From Fidelibacterota bacterium (GTDB taxonomy: Bacteria > Pseudomonadota > Alphaproteobacteria > Rhodospirillales > Rhodospirillaceae), in NCBI GenBank assembly GCA_947475365.1, contig CANJOI010000009.1, forward strand, positions 1 through 33,327: a stretch of DNA of 33,327 nucleotides, given 5' to 3'. Under the pieces are notes generated by a model, which saw only the letters and a program-made list of their open reading frames with translations, was not told the DNA's origin and ran no database searches. The position numbers and the translations under genes were made by a program. Position 1 is the first letter of the stretch. Each line of letters begins with the position of its first letter. This document shows positions 8,086 to 16,450 of the stretch, piece by piece.

Positions 8086-8268
8086 TTAGGCGCTTCCATC
8101 GGCGGGAGGCGCGGCCTTCGATCCCTGCTCGATCGAGCACGCCAAGCTTGTTCGGGATTCAGCCAGCAGCTTGCGTACGTTTTCGTGCGTGTAGTTCGGG
8201 CTGTCGACTTTCAACAGCGCCTCGTAATGCTTGATATTGCCGCGGATTGTGTCCGGGTGTTCGCGCAT
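8086..8268 (-). CDS. Small hypothetical protein (60 aa) upstream of the VIT transporter
   Basis: The protein is soluble and helical, with the core IRGNIKHYEALLKVDSPNYTHENVRKLLAESRTSL. It resembles short alphaproteobacterial proteins of unknown role built around a helical hairpin, but I cannot name a family. A good ribosome-binding site (GGCAGGAG, nine bases before the ATG) supports translation. It probably shares a transcript with the transporter. Confidence 0.6.
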   Translation of the reverse strand: MREHPDTIRGNIKHYEALLKVDSPNYTHENVRKLLAESRTSLACSIEQGSKAAPPADGSA

Positions 8269-8620
8269 GGTACTACACTCCTGCCGAAAAACGGGGGCGC
8301 CAACCGCTTACGCGACCAGCACACCCACCGCTAAGCGTATACCCTTGGCCGCCCCCCAGCCATGAATTTGCCGCGCGATAAACTGCGCACAGGATAGATT
8401 GCGCGCGGGCCCGCGACCGCCACATACCGAACGTCAGATATCCACATAAGTTCGTGTTTCTGGATTTATAACCGCACTAGGTAGATTCCGAAGGTGTCAC
8501 TGCTTTCCGATCGGCACTACGCTGCGCCGCGGCCCGCGCGGACTCACGCGATGCGAGGCAACGCCCTTAATCAAAATCATTCACCGGGCATGGCCATGTC
8601 CATGGCGGGAGAAGGACCAT
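8269..8620. other. Divergent intergenic region between the VIT operon and the MgtC-like gene
   Basis: This ~350-base gap must hold the promoters of both flanking transcription units. It becomes AT-richer around 8440-8485. I could not identify convincing promoter hexamers, hairpins or a gene. Confidence 0.4.
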
Positions 8621-9877
8621 ATGGACAGCGTTGATCCGGCGGTGTGGAGATTGGTGATCGCCCTGGGCTGCGGGCTGCTCATCGGGGGCGAACGCGAACG
8701 CCGCAAAGGCCACGGCCCCGCGCGTGAGCCGGCGGGCATTCGCACATTCGCCATCGCGTCACTGGGCGGCGCGCTGGCTTCGTTGACCGGCGGACCATGG
8801 CTGCTGGCGGCCGCGGTGCTGGTCACCGGCGCGCATACGACGGCGGCCTATTGGCGTTCGCGCAAGACCGATCCTGGCCTTACCACTGAAATCGCGCTCG
8901 TCGTCACCGTCATTTTGGGCGGGCTGGCCGTCAAGGAACCCGCCATGGCGGCGGGTTTCTCGGGCGTGGTCGCTATTCTGCTGGCGCTGAAGGCGCCGCT
9001 GCACCGCTTTGTCGACCAGGCGTTGACCGGGGATGAAGCCCGGGACGCATTGGTATTCGCCGCCGCGACGCTGATCTTGCTGCCGTTGTTGCCGGACCGC
9101 GCCATGGGTCCCTTCAACGCGCTCAATCCGCATACGACTTGGCTGCTGGTGATTGTCGTCATGGCCGTGGGGGCGGCGGGCCACGCGGCCGTCCGCATCG
9201 TGGGCCCGCGCTATGGCCTGCCCATGGCGGGCTTTGCCGCGGGCTTTGTTTCCAGCACGGCCACGATCGCCGCTTTCGGCCTGCGCGCCGCCAAAACGCC
9301 CGCGCTATTGCCGCTGGCGGCCGCCGGCGCCGTGCTTTCCTCGGTCGCGACCATCGCGCAAATGTCGCTGATGCTGGCGGCCACCAGCCCGGCCACCTTA
9401 CGCCTCATGACCGTTCCGCTGTTGGCCGCGGGCGCCGGCGCGCTCATCTATGGGCTGGCCTTCACGCTGCTGGCCTTGCGCCGGGAGGCAACACATGAAG
9501 AGTCCGCGGGGCGCGCCTTTAGCATCGTCACGGCGATGATCTTCGCCGCGACCGTGGCGGCGATCACCATGGCCGCGGCGGGGTTGCGCGACCAGTTCGG
9601 GCAGAACGGCATTATCGCCGCCGCCGCCCTGGGTGGTCTGGCCGACACGCACGCGGCGGCGGTGTCGGCGGCGGCCCTGGTCGCGGCAGGCAATATTTCG
9701 CCGCAGGAGGCGGTGCTGCCGATCCTGGCCGCATTGAGCACCAATAGCGTGAGTAAGATAATCGTGGCCGTGGCCAGCGGCAGTTGGCGCTACGCGCTGG
9801 CCGTGGTGCCGGGCCTCATCCTCATCCTCGCCGCGGCCTGGACGGCGGCGCTGCTGACGGGATTGCTCGGCGGCTGA
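8621..9877 (+). CDS. MgtC/SapB-family membrane protein with DUF4010 domain
   Basis: This 418-residue protein is almost entirely hydrophobic, with about 12 predicted membrane segments. The N-terminal MgtC-like domain (about 1-140) shows LVIALGCGLLIGGERERRKG and PAGIRTFAIASLGGALASL, both family hallmarks. The remainder is a DUF4010 domain, with PMAGFAAGFVSSTATIAAFG and the LGGLADTHAAAVS segment. Members are inner-membrane proteins of uncertain function, sometimes linked to Mg2+ homeostasis or cation transport. GGAGAAGGA precedes the ATG. It stands alone, 59 bases before the MFS gene on the same strand; co-transcription with the downstream operon is possible but not shown. Confidence 0.9.
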   Translation: MDSVDPAVWRLVIALGCGLLIGGERERRKGHGPAREPAGIRTFAIASLGGALASLTGGPWLLAAAVLVTGAHTTAAYWRSRKTDPGLTTEIALVVTVILGGLAVKEPAMAAGFSGVVAILLALKAPLHRFVDQALTGDEARDALVFAAATLILLPLLPDRAMGPFNALNPHTTWLLVIVVMAVGAAGHAAVRIVGPRYGLPMAGFAAGFVSSTATIAAFGLRAAKTPALLPLAAAGAVLSSVATIAQMSLMLAATSPATLRLMTVPLLAAGAGALIYGLAFTLLALRREATHEESAGRAFSIVTAMIFAATVAAITMAAAGLRDQFGQNGIIAAAALGGLADTHAAAVSAAALVAAGNISPQEAVLPILAALSTNSVSKIIVAVASGSWRYALAVVPGLILILAAAWTAALLTGLLGG

Positions 9878-9936
9878 CCCTGGGGCCGGCGACGGCGATC
9901 TGGACAGAGGCCTGACCGCGCGTCCATGCTGGCGCG

Positions 9937-11265
9937 ATGCAATCCGCCTCCCCCGACCCGCAGCCCGCCGGCAGCGCCACCCCCGGCGACGGCCTGATCA
10001 TCGCCAAGGCGGCGCGGCGGATCATTCCCCATCTGATCCTTCTGTATATCTTCGCCTTCCTCGACCGGGTGAACGTGTCGTTCGCGTCGCTGCAGATGAA
10101 CGCCGACCTGGGGTTCTCGACTACGGTCTACAGCATCGGCGCCAGCCTGTTCTTCGTGGGCTATTTCCTCTTCGAGGTGCCGAGCAACCTGGCCTTGGCC
10201 AAATTCGGGCCGCGCCTCTGGATCGCGCGCATCATGATTACCTGGGGCGTGATCTCCACCGGCACGGCGTTCATCTCGGGGGTCAACAGCTACTATGGCA
10301 TGCGCCTGTTGCTGGGCATCGCCGAGGCGGGGTTCTTCCCCGGTATCGTGGTGTATCTCGGCAGCTGGTTCCCGCGCGCCTTTCGCGCGCGCATCACCGG
10401 TGTGTTCATGATGGCCATCCCGGTATCCAGCCTCATCGGCAATCCCATCTCGGGTCTCCTGCTCGATCATATGAACGGCGTCGGCGCCCTCAAAGGCTGG
10501 CAGTGGATGTTCCTGCTGGAAGGCGTGCCGGCCGTGCTGCTCGGCATCTCGTGCCTGTGGCTATTGCCGTCGCGGCCCGCCGACGCGGCCTGGCTGACGC
10601 CGGCGGAACGCACGCGGCTGGAAACCATCCTTGCGGAAGAACGCGCGGGCCTCGAAGCAGTGCGGGCCTACAAGCTCTCCGAGGCCTTCACAAACCCCGG
10701 CGTGCTGCTGTTGGCGGGCATCCTCTACTGCGTGGTGTTCGGCATCACCGGTATCGCGTTCTTCCTGCCGCAGATCATCAAGAGTTTCGGCTACAGCAAC
10801 ACCGCGGTCGGCTTCCTGAGCGCGGTGCCTTACCTGTGCGGGGCAACGGCCATGGTGCTGTGGTCGCGGCGCTCGGACCGAAAACGCGAACGCATCGGGC
10901 ATATCATCGCCGCCATCCTCACCGGCGCCGCCGGCTTCCTGCTCACCACCCTGTTCCTCGACGTCCATGCCCTGGCCATGTTGGGCCTGGTGATCGCCGC
11001 GGTCGGGCTGTTCGCGGCCAATCCGGTGGTGTGGACCCTGCCCACGTCGGTCATGACCGGCACGGCGGCGGCGGCGGCCGTGGCGCTGATCAACTCCATC
11101 GCCAACCTCAGCGGCGTGGTGGGCCCGCCGCTCCTGGGCAAGACCGTGGACCTGACCGGCGGCTTCGCGGCGGCCGGGGCGATCTTCACCGCCACGCTTC
11201 TGGTTGGCGCGGGGCTGGTTTTGGTGTTTTCTCGCAGCCGGCTGGCTGCCGGGATTCAGAAATGA
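9937..11265 (+). CDS. MFS permease, anion:cation symporter (ACS) family
   Basis: This 442-residue inner-membrane permease has 12 predicted helices. ACS-family signatures include the first helix LLYIFAFLDRVNVSFASL, the segment FFVGYFLFEVPSNLALAKFGPRLWIARIMITWG, and GIAEAGFFPGIVVYLGSWFP. Known members import organic anions such as tartrate, glucarate or phthalate, or ureides and allantoate, with protons. Its stop overlaps the start of the next gene (ATGA), so it is translationally coupled to the PuuE-like hydrolase. The natural inference is that it imports the substrate handled by the next two enzymes. Confidence 0.93.
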   Translation: MQSASPDPQPAGSATPGDGLIIAKAARRIIPHLILLYIFAFLDRVNVSFASLQMNADLGFSTTVYSIGASLFFVGYFLFEVPSNLALAKFGPRLWIARIMITWGVISTGTAFISGVNSYYGMRLLLGIAEAGFFPGIVVYLGSWFPRAFRARITGVFMMAIPVSSLIGNPISGLLLDHMNGVGALKGWQWMFLLEGVPAVLLGISCLWLLPSRPADAAWLTPAERTRLETILAEERAGLEAVRAYKLSEAFTNPGVLLLAGILYCVVFGITGIAFFLPQIIKSFGYSNTAVGFLSAVPYLCGATAMVLWSRRSDRKRERIGHIIAAILTGAAGFLLTTLFLDVHALAMLGLVIAAVGLFAANPVVWTLPTSVMTGTAAAAAVALINSIANLSGVVGPPLLGKTVDLTGGFAAAGAIFTATLLVGAGLVLVFSRSRLAAGIQK

Positions 11266-12185
11266 GCATCACGCGCGACTTCGAAGGTTACGGCCCCCAT
11301 CCGCCCGCCGCCGATTGGCCGGGCGGCGCGCGGCTCGCGCTCAATATCGTCATCAACGTGGAGGAAGGCGCCGAACCCTCGGTGCAGGATGGCGACCCCG
11401 CCACCGAAACCGGCCTGACCGAAGGCGCGGGCCAGGTTTACGGCGCGGGCCGCGACCTCGCCGCGGAATCCATGTTCGAATACGGCAGCCGCGCCGGCTT
11501 CTGGCGTCTGCTGCGCTTGCTGCAGCGGTTTGATCTCCCCGCCACCTTCTTCGCCTGCTCCCAGGCGCTGGAGCGCACGCCCCAGATCGCCCATGCCATC
11601 CGCGAAGGCATCCAGAGCGGCCTCTACGATACCTGCGCCCATGGCCTGCGCTGGGAACTGCACCGCAACCTCGACCCGGACGCGGAACGCCGCGCCATTC
11701 ACACCGCCTATGACACCATCACCGCCCTCACCGGCGCGCCGCCGGGCGGCTGGTACTGCCGCTATAGCCCATCGGAGCACACGCGCGGCATCGTCGCCGG
11801 CCACGGCGGCTTCCAGTACGACAGCGACGCCTATAACGACGACCTGCCCTATTGGGTGGAGGCCGCGGGGCGCCCGCACCTGGTGGTGCCCTACAGCCTT
11901 GCGGTCAACGACGGCAAATTCGTGCGCGGCGCGTTGGACACCGGCGCCGCGTTCGAACGCATGCTGACCGAGCAGTTCGAATTCCTGCTGGAGGAAGGCA
12001 AGACCGCGCCCAAGATGATGAGCCTGGGACTGCACTGCCGCCTCGCCGGCCATCCCTTCCGCGCCCATGGCCTGGCGGCGTTCCTGGAGAAGATCGCCAA
12101 ACATCCGCACGTCTGGATCTGCCGCCGCGGCGACATCGCGCGCCACTGGAAACAGCGCCACCCGTTTAAGAGTGAGCAAAAATGA
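11262..12185 (+). CDS. PuuE-like allantoinase / polysaccharide-deacetylase-fold amidohydrolase
   Basis: This 307-residue protein strongly resembles PuuE, the allantoinase of the polysaccharide deacetylase superfamily. Shared features are RDFEGYGPHPPAADWPGG and LNIVINVEEGAE near the start, SMFEYGSRAGFWRLLRL, the CAHGLRW segment (CSHGYRW in PuuE), GGFQYDSDAYNDDLPYW, and the C-terminal SLGLHCRLAGHPFRA and ICRRGDIARHW. PuuE hydrolyses the hydantoin ring of allantoin; whether this enzyme uses allantoin is unproven. It overlaps the MFS gene by four bases at the front and the asparaginase gene by four bases at the end. An apparent longer frame from 10503 lies inside the MFS gene and is not coding. 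No urate oxidase or allantoicase gene is in the window. Confidence 0.88.
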   Translation: MSITRDFEGYGPHPPAADWPGGARLALNIVINVEEGAEPSVQDGDPATETGLTEGAGQVYGAGRDLAAESMFEYGSRAGFWRLLRLLQRFDLPATFFACSQALERTPQIAHAIREGIQSGLYDTCAHGLRWELHRNLDPDAERRAIHTAYDTITALTGAPPGGWYCRYSPSEHTRGIVAGHGGFQYDSDAYNDDLPYWVEAAGRPHLVVPYSLAVNDGKFVRGALDTGAAFERMLTEQFEFLLEEGKTAPKMMSLGLHCRLAGHPFRAHGLAAFLEKIAKHPHVWICRRGDIARHWKQRHPFKSEQK

Positions 12186-13171
12186 CCCGCGTCCTGGCCA
12201 TCAACTGCGGCGGCACCATCGCCTCGCTCGGCCCCACGCCCACCGACGTGCTGGAGTATCTGGAGGAAGGCCAGCGCCTGCCCCTGAAAGACATCCTCGC
12301 GCGCGTGCCGGAGGTGAAAACGGCCGCGGACGTGGAGGCGGTGGACTTCCGCAATATCAGCAGCAGCGCCATCACGGCGGTGGACTGGCTGGCGCTGCGC
12401 GCGCTGATCCAGGAGCGCTGCCGCGACCCGAACATCAGCGGCGTCATCCTCCTGCATGGCACCGGCAGCCTGGAGGAAACCGCCTTCTTCCTGCACCTGA
12501 CCTTGAACGTGGCGCAGACCGTGGTGCTGGTGGGCGCGCAGCGGCCCCTCAGCGCCATCGGCTCCGACGCGCCCATGAACCTGCTCAACGCCGTGCGCGT
12601 GGCCGCGCATCCGGCCTCACGCGGGCGCGGCGTGCTGGTGCTGCTCAACGACGAGATCCACTCCGCCCGCGACGTGGTCAAGGGGTCCACCTACCGCGTC
12701 CAGGCCTTCCGCTCGCCCGACTTCGGCATGCTGGGCCAGGCCGACGGCGACGGCGTGCACTACTTCCGCACCCTCGACCGCCCGCATACGCAAGGCTCAC
12801 CGTTCGCGCGCTTCAGCGCCACCGGCCTGCCGCGCGTGGACATCATTTACGCGCATATCGGCCAGGACGCCGTGTTCATCGACGCGGCGGCGGCGGCGGG
12901 CGCCAAGGGCCTGGTCTCCGCCGGTTTCGCCCCCGGCATTGTCACGCCGCCCGCCAAGGCCGCGCTGGAGCGGCTGGCCGCAAGCGGCCTCGCCATCGTG
13001 CACTGCAGCCGCGCCGGTTCGGGGCGCATCGCGCCCCGCGCCTATATCGGCGCGCAAGGTATGATCGCCGGCGGCGACCTGTCGCCCCAGAAGGCGCGCA
13101 TCCTGCTGATGCTGTGCCTCGCGCAAGGCTTGAGCATCACCGACATTCAAGCCCGCTTTGCCGCGGTGTGA
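12182..13171 (+). CDS. Asparaginase-family amidohydrolase with altered ligand-binding residues
   Basis: This 329-residue protein has the two-domain L-asparaginase fold. It keeps the nucleophile Thr12 (GGTIAS), Thr94 (HGTGSLEET, the T89 position of E. coli AnsB), Lys167 (ARDVVK, the K162 position) and a Ser at the carboxylate-binding site (NISSS). The Asp that normally follows the second Thr (D90 in AnsB, which binds the substrate alpha-amino group) is Gly95. The C-terminal loop that carries Glu283 in AnsB is shorter and has no Glu. The catalytic parts are thus kept while the amino-group contacts are lost, suggesting an amide substrate other than asparagine. It is translationally coupled to the PuuE-like gene. 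No signal peptide, so it is cytoplasmic. Confidence 0.9.
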   Translation: MTRVLAINCGGTIASLGPTPTDVLEYLEEGQRLPLKDILARVPEVKTAADVEAVDFRNISSSAITAVDWLALRALIQERCRDPNISGVILLHGTGSLEETAFFLHLTLNVAQTVVLVGAQRPLSAIGSDAPMNLLNAVRVAAHPASRGRGVLVLLNDEIHSARDVVKGSTYRVQAFRSPDFGMLGQADGDGVHYFRTLDRPHTQGSPFARFSATGLPRVDIIYAHIGQDAVFIDAAAAAGAKGLVSAGFAPGIVTPPAKAALERLAASGLAIVHCSRAGSGRIAPRAYIGAQGMIAGGDLSPQKARILLMLCLAQGLSITDIQARFAAV

Positions 13172-13178
13172 GGCTGAC

Positions 13179-13715
13179 ATGAAACCGGCCCTTCTGCTGA
13201 TCCTGTTGGCGCTCGCGCCTTTAAGCGCCCGCGCCGCCGAAAAGGAAAAGGTCACCTGGCTGTTCTCGCAGAACGCCGGCAAGACCTGGTGCGCCTATGC
13301 CAATGCCGAGGACTACAAGCATGCGGTCGGCGTGCAGCAACCGCCGGAAACCGCGCGCATCGTCACCTTCGGCGGCGATGTGCTGGAGGTGGAATATCAG
13401 ATCACGCCCGCCACCGGCGACTGGGTGGTCATGGACAAATATGGCTACAGCGCCGGGAAGATGGTCCTGAACCGGACCAATCTTCTGCTGCTGGAAGGCC
13501 TGGAGGTGGTGCAGGAAACCACCATCACCGGCGCCAAGGCGGCGCCTTTCAAGGTGGTGAGTTCCACCAATATCGACGGCAGCAAGGAGGCGCGGACGGC
13601 GCGGAGCTATCCCGATGTGCCGGTGCGCACCAGCTGGCAGGCCTTCGCCTTCCTGGATGTCGCCAAGAAGCTCGCGGCCGCCGGCGGCCCCGAGCTGTGC
13701 GATAAAGTGAACTAG
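13179..13715 (+). CDS. Secreted hypothetical protein (178 aa)
   Basis: An N-terminal signal peptide (MKPALLLILLALAPLSARA) indicates export. The mature part is beta-rich with two Cys residues (TWCAYAN near the start, PELCDK at the end) that could form a disulphide. I recognise no family. The start at 13179 follows GTGAGG and gives the signal peptide at residue 1; an in-frame ATG at 13158 inside the asparaginase gene is less likely. The gap to the asparaginase stop is seven bases, so it is probably the last gene of the MFS-PuuE-asparaginase operon. Its stop shares CTAG with the convergent ppa stop. Confidence 0.75.
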   Translation: MKPALLLILLALAPLSARAAEKEKVTWLFSQNAGKTWCAYANAEDYKHAVGVQQPPETARIVTFGGDVLEVEYQITPATGDWVVMDKYGYSAGKMVLNRTNLLLLEGLEVVQETTITGAKAAPFKVVSSTNIDGSKEARTARSYPDVPVRTSWQAFAFLDVAKKLAAAGGPELCDKVN

Positions 13716-14251
13716 CCGCCCGCCTTCGCCGCGGCGCGTTCCACGCCTTCCATGATCAGCCGCTTGGCGCCGTCGGCGCCGAGCCAGCCGCCGATCTCGG
13801 TCCACTTCCCCGGCTCCAGGTCTTTGTAGTGCTGGAAGAAGTGCGCGATCTGGTCGAGCAGGATCGGCGGGAGGTCCTTGTAGGAGGCAATATCGGAATA
13901 ATAGGAGTGCAGCTCGTCCACCGGCACCGCCAGGATCTTCTCGTCCTGGCCGGCCTGGTCACGCATCACCAGCGCGCCCACCGGGCGTGAGCGCACCACG
14001 GCGCCCGAGATCACGGGCACATGCGTGATGACCAGCACGTCGCAGGGGTCGCCGTCTTCCGACAGCGTGCCCGGCACGAAGCCGTAGTTGGCGGGATAGA
14101 ACATGGCGGTGTGCAGGAATCGGTCCACCACCAGCGCGCCGGAGTCCTTGTCCATTTCGTATTTGACGGGCGGGCCGCCGAGGGGAATTTCGATGAGCAC
14201 GTTGACGTCATCGGGCGGATTCCGGCCTGGGCCGATCTTGTCGAGAAACAT
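13712..14251 (-). CDS. ppa: Inorganic pyrophosphatase, family I
   Basis: This 179-residue cytoplasmic enzyme hydrolyses pyrophosphate to two phosphates, pulling biosynthetic reactions forward. Family I marks include IEIPLGGPPVKYEMDKDSG, the substrate-binding YPANYGFVPGT, and the metal-binding signature DGDPCDVLV. PVDELHSYYSDI also fits. Length is normal for a bacterial hexameric enzyme. A GGAG motif nine bases upstream supports the ATG. The stop codon overlaps that of the convergent secreted protein gene by four bases. Confidence 0.97.
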   Translation of the reverse strand: MFLDKIGPGRNPPDDVNVLIEIPLGGPPVKYEMDKDSGALVVDRFLHTAMFYPANYGFVPGTLSEDGDPCDVLVITHVPVISGAVVRSRPVGALVMRDQAGQDEKILAVPVDELHSYYSDIASYKDLPPILLDQIAHFFQHYKDLEPGKWTEIGGWLGADGAKRLIMEGVERAAAKAGG

Positions 14252-14614
14252 GAGGGAAGCTCCGGCTAAGTTACACGTCCCAAGAGCGCCCGCCGTCCCT
14301 CCCGCGCGGACGCCCCTGTGACCGGCGCTTGTTAGCGGAATTTCACGGTCCGGTACACCTCAGTTCGCGCATGGCCTGCTTGCGCCGGCGGGCCGAAAAC
14401 CGGGCCTCAAGCCCTTACCGGGCCAGCACTTTGCCGTGGCGGACCGGCGCGCGCGGCCCACGCCTGACGGCGGCCCGGAACTGTTGCTACAGCAGCGCGC
14501 GGCGCCTCCCCGGGGTGGCCCTCTCCCCCGCTGGTCGGATAATCTCCCCCACCCCATCCGGCTCACCTTGCTCCGACGCGGGGCCGGTAGACGAATATCC
14601 CCGAAGGACACCCC
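14252..14614. other. Divergent intergenic region between ppa and cysK
   Basis: About 360 GC-rich bases carry the promoters of two divergent housekeeping genes. I see no convincing promoter hexamers, riboswitch or small gene. Reading frames through it are shadows of the cysK frame. Confidence 0.4.
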
Positions 14615-15658
14615 ATGGCCCGTTTCGACAACATCACCCAGACCATCGGCCGCACCCCGGCCATCAGGATCAACCGCCTCGCGCCCAAAGGCGTGAACCT
14701 CTGGGTCAAGATGGAAGCCTTCAACCCGCTGGGCTCGGTGAAAGACCGCCTGGCGCTCGGCATCATCGAAGCGGCGGAAGCCTCGGGCGCATTGAAGCCC
14801 GGCATGACGGTGGTGGAAGCCACCTCGGGCAACACCGGCATTGGCCTGGCGATGCTGTGCGCCCAGCGCGGCTATCCCCTGGTGATCACCATGGCGGAAT
14901 CCTTCTCCATCGAGCGCCGGCGCCTGATGCGCTTCCTGGGTGCGAAGGTTGTGCTGACCCCGGCGGCGCTGCGCGCCACCGGCATGGTCGAGAAGGCCAA
15001 GGAACTGGCCAAGGCCCACGGCTGGTTCTACGCCCGCCAGTTCGAGAACCCCGCCAACCCCGCCATTCACGAACGCACCACCGCGCGCGAGATCATCGAC
15101 GACTTCAAGGATATGCCGCTGGACTACTGGGTCACTGGCTACGGCACCGGCGGCACGCTCCAGGGCGTGGGCAAGGTGCTGCGCAAGGAAAGCCCCAAGA
15201 CCAAGATCATCGTGTGCGAACCGGAAACCGCGCCGCTGCTCTCCAGCCATCAGCCGCAGGACCGCAACGCCGACGGCTCGCCGGCCAAGGGCCACCCCGC
15301 CTGGACGCCGCACCCCATGCAGGGCTGGACGCCGGACTTCATACCGCAGGTGACCGAGGACGCCGTGAAACTGGGTGTGATCGACCAACTGATGAAGATC
15401 CCCGGCCCCGAAGCCATGAAGCACAGCCGGGAACTGGCGCAGAAGGAAGGCATCTTCGTCGGCATCACCTCGGGCGCGACCTTCGCCGGCGCCGTCAAGA
15501 TCGCCGCCGAAGCCCCGGCCGGGTCCAACATCCTGTGCATGCTGCCCGACACCGGCGAGCGCTATCTCTCGACGCCGCTGTTCGAGAGCACCCTGGCCGA
15601 GATGAACGAGGAAGAGCTCGCGATCTTGAAGTCCACGCCGTTTGGTGTGCCGGCCTGA
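14615..15658 (+). CDS. cysK: Cysteine synthase (O-acetylserine sulfhydrylase), PLP enzyme
   Basis: This cytoplasmic enzyme makes L-cysteine from O-acetylserine and sulfide. The PLP-binding Lys is Lys43 in NPLGSVKDR. The substrate loop TSGNTGIG, the phosphate-binding GYGTGGTLQGVGKVL and the TSGATFAG cofactor-ring contact are all present. At 347 residues it is slightly longer than typical CysK because of a segment around GWTPDFIPQ and the C-terminal tail. GAAGGA precedes the ATG. The last codons (GVPA, stop) lie inside the first unit of a duplicated palindromic sequence. Fold-type II relatives such as cystathionine beta-synthase are possible alternatives but less likely. Confidence 0.93.
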   Translation: MARFDNITQTIGRTPAIRINRLAPKGVNLWVKMEAFNPLGSVKDRLALGIIEAAEASGALKPGMTVVEATSGNTGIGLAMLCAQRGYPLVITMAESFSIERRRLMRFLGAKVVLTPAALRATGMVEKAKELAKAHGWFYARQFENPANPAIHERTTAREIIDDFKDMPLDYWVTGYGTGGTLQGVGKVLRKESPKTKIIVCEPETAPLLSSHQPQDRNADGSPAKGHPAWTPHPMQGWTPDFIPQVTEDAVKLGVIDQLMKIPGPEAMKHSRELAQKEGIFVGITSGATFAGAVKIAAEAPAGSNILCMLPDTGERYLSTPLFESTLAEMNEEELAILKSTPFGVPA

Positions 15659-15704
15659 CGCCGGCATTGGGTTTTGGTGTGCCGGCCTGAGGCCGGCACA
15701 GGGC
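15641..15704. repeat. Tandem 32-bp palindromic (REP-like) duplication at the cysK 3' end
   Basis: Two adjacent 32-base units (15641-15672 and 15673-15704) share the same first 18 bases (TTTGGTGTGCCGGCCTGA) and differ at only a few later positions. Each unit holds a hairpin: TGCCGGC/GCCGGCA in the first, and a longer 10-bp arm pair in the second. The first unit includes the cysK stop codon. Confidence 0.85.
15678..15700. terminator. Hairpin between convergent cysK and receiver gene
   Basis: TGTGCCGGCC (15678-15687) and GGCCGGCACA (15691-15700) form a perfect 10-bp stem with a three-base loop. There is no T-run, so it may act as an mRNA-stabilising REP-type element or as a weak bidirectional terminator. 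Confidence 0.5.
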
Positions 15705-16160
15705 TCACGCCACCTGCAAGTGCGCGGGCGTGAGCTTGTAATAGTTGTCGCGGTCCAGGTGGAAGGTGCGCTTGCGCGCGGCGACGATGGCGCTCTGCAG
15801 TTGGGTCAGGCCGAAGGGCTTCACCAGGAAGGCGTTCACATCCAGGCGGCTGGCGGCGAAGGCGATATCGCGCGACGCCATGCCGGACATGAGGATGACG
15901 CACATGTCGGGGCGGTAGTAGCGCGCCACCGTGGTGGTGCGGATGTGATACAGCAGCTCCAGCCCGTTGCCGTCGGCCATGCAGACGTCCGAGATCACGT
16001 AGTCGAAGCGCACGCGGGCGCGGGTCATCAGCCCGTAGGCCTCGCTGCCGGATTTGGCGACGGAGACTTTGGTCGTGCCCAGGCGCTTCAACTGCTGCGA
16101 CAACGAATCGATGGTGGAAACATCGTCGTCAACGATCAGGAAATTCAGGCCTTCAAGCAT
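15705..16160 (-). CDS. Single-domain response regulator (CheY-like receiver)
   Basis: The 151-residue protein is essentially one receiver domain. It has the acidic triad VDDD (11-13), the phosphoacceptor Asp58 in DYVISDVCMADGNG, the Ser switch residue in ILMSGMAS and the conserved Lys in FLVKPFG. A short C-terminal tail (KRTFHLDRDNYYKLTP) follows. No output domain is present, so it probably acts by protein contact like CheY or DivK. I chose the ATG at 16160 over an in-frame TTG at 16178 because it starts just before the first strand and has GGCGAG upstream. No cognate kinase is nearby. Confidence 0.87.
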   Translation of the reverse strand: MLEGLNFLIVDDDVSTIDSLSQQLKRLGTTKVSVAKSGSEAYGLMTRARVRFDYVISDVCMADGNGLELLYHIRTTTVARYYRPDMCVILMSGMASRDIAFAASRLDVNAFLVKPFGLTQLQSAIVAARKRTFHLDRDNYYKLTPAHLQVA

Positions 16161-16450
16161 CGAAAAACTCGCCACCAAACCGAACGAGCCGGACTCTCGC
16201 CAGCGGTGGTAATCAAAGTGTTAACGCGCCGCGGTCACGTTGGAGAAAGGTCTACGGCGGAGAAAAAACGCCGGATTCTCGCGGAATTACAGAAGGCGCG
16301 GGTCTTGCGCCCGATGCTGGACATCAATCCCAAGAGGAATGCGCGCCAGCCAAAGCAACGGCCCGCGAGCGACTCCGGGCGAAAGGTTCCAAGCGAGATA
16401 TTTGCTCACAGTCGATGATACCATCGGCACCGCGCAGCCCCGCCTGACGG
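16161..16450. other. Intergenic region between two minus-strand genes
   Basis: About 290 bases hold the presumed promoter of the receiver gene. A lone GTTAAC (around 16219) is present, but no full CtrA box. Open frames here show no family features. Confidence 0.35.

Noticed and set aside
10503-11261. Open frame extending the PuuE-like gene upstream
   Set aside because: It lies in another frame inside the MFS gene, is rich in Arg/Gly/His shadow residues, and the PuuE family N-terminus begins at 11262.
14252-14614. Possible riboswitch or T-box leader for cysK
   Set aside because: No SAM-type or other recognisable conserved stems were found, only GC-rich sequence.
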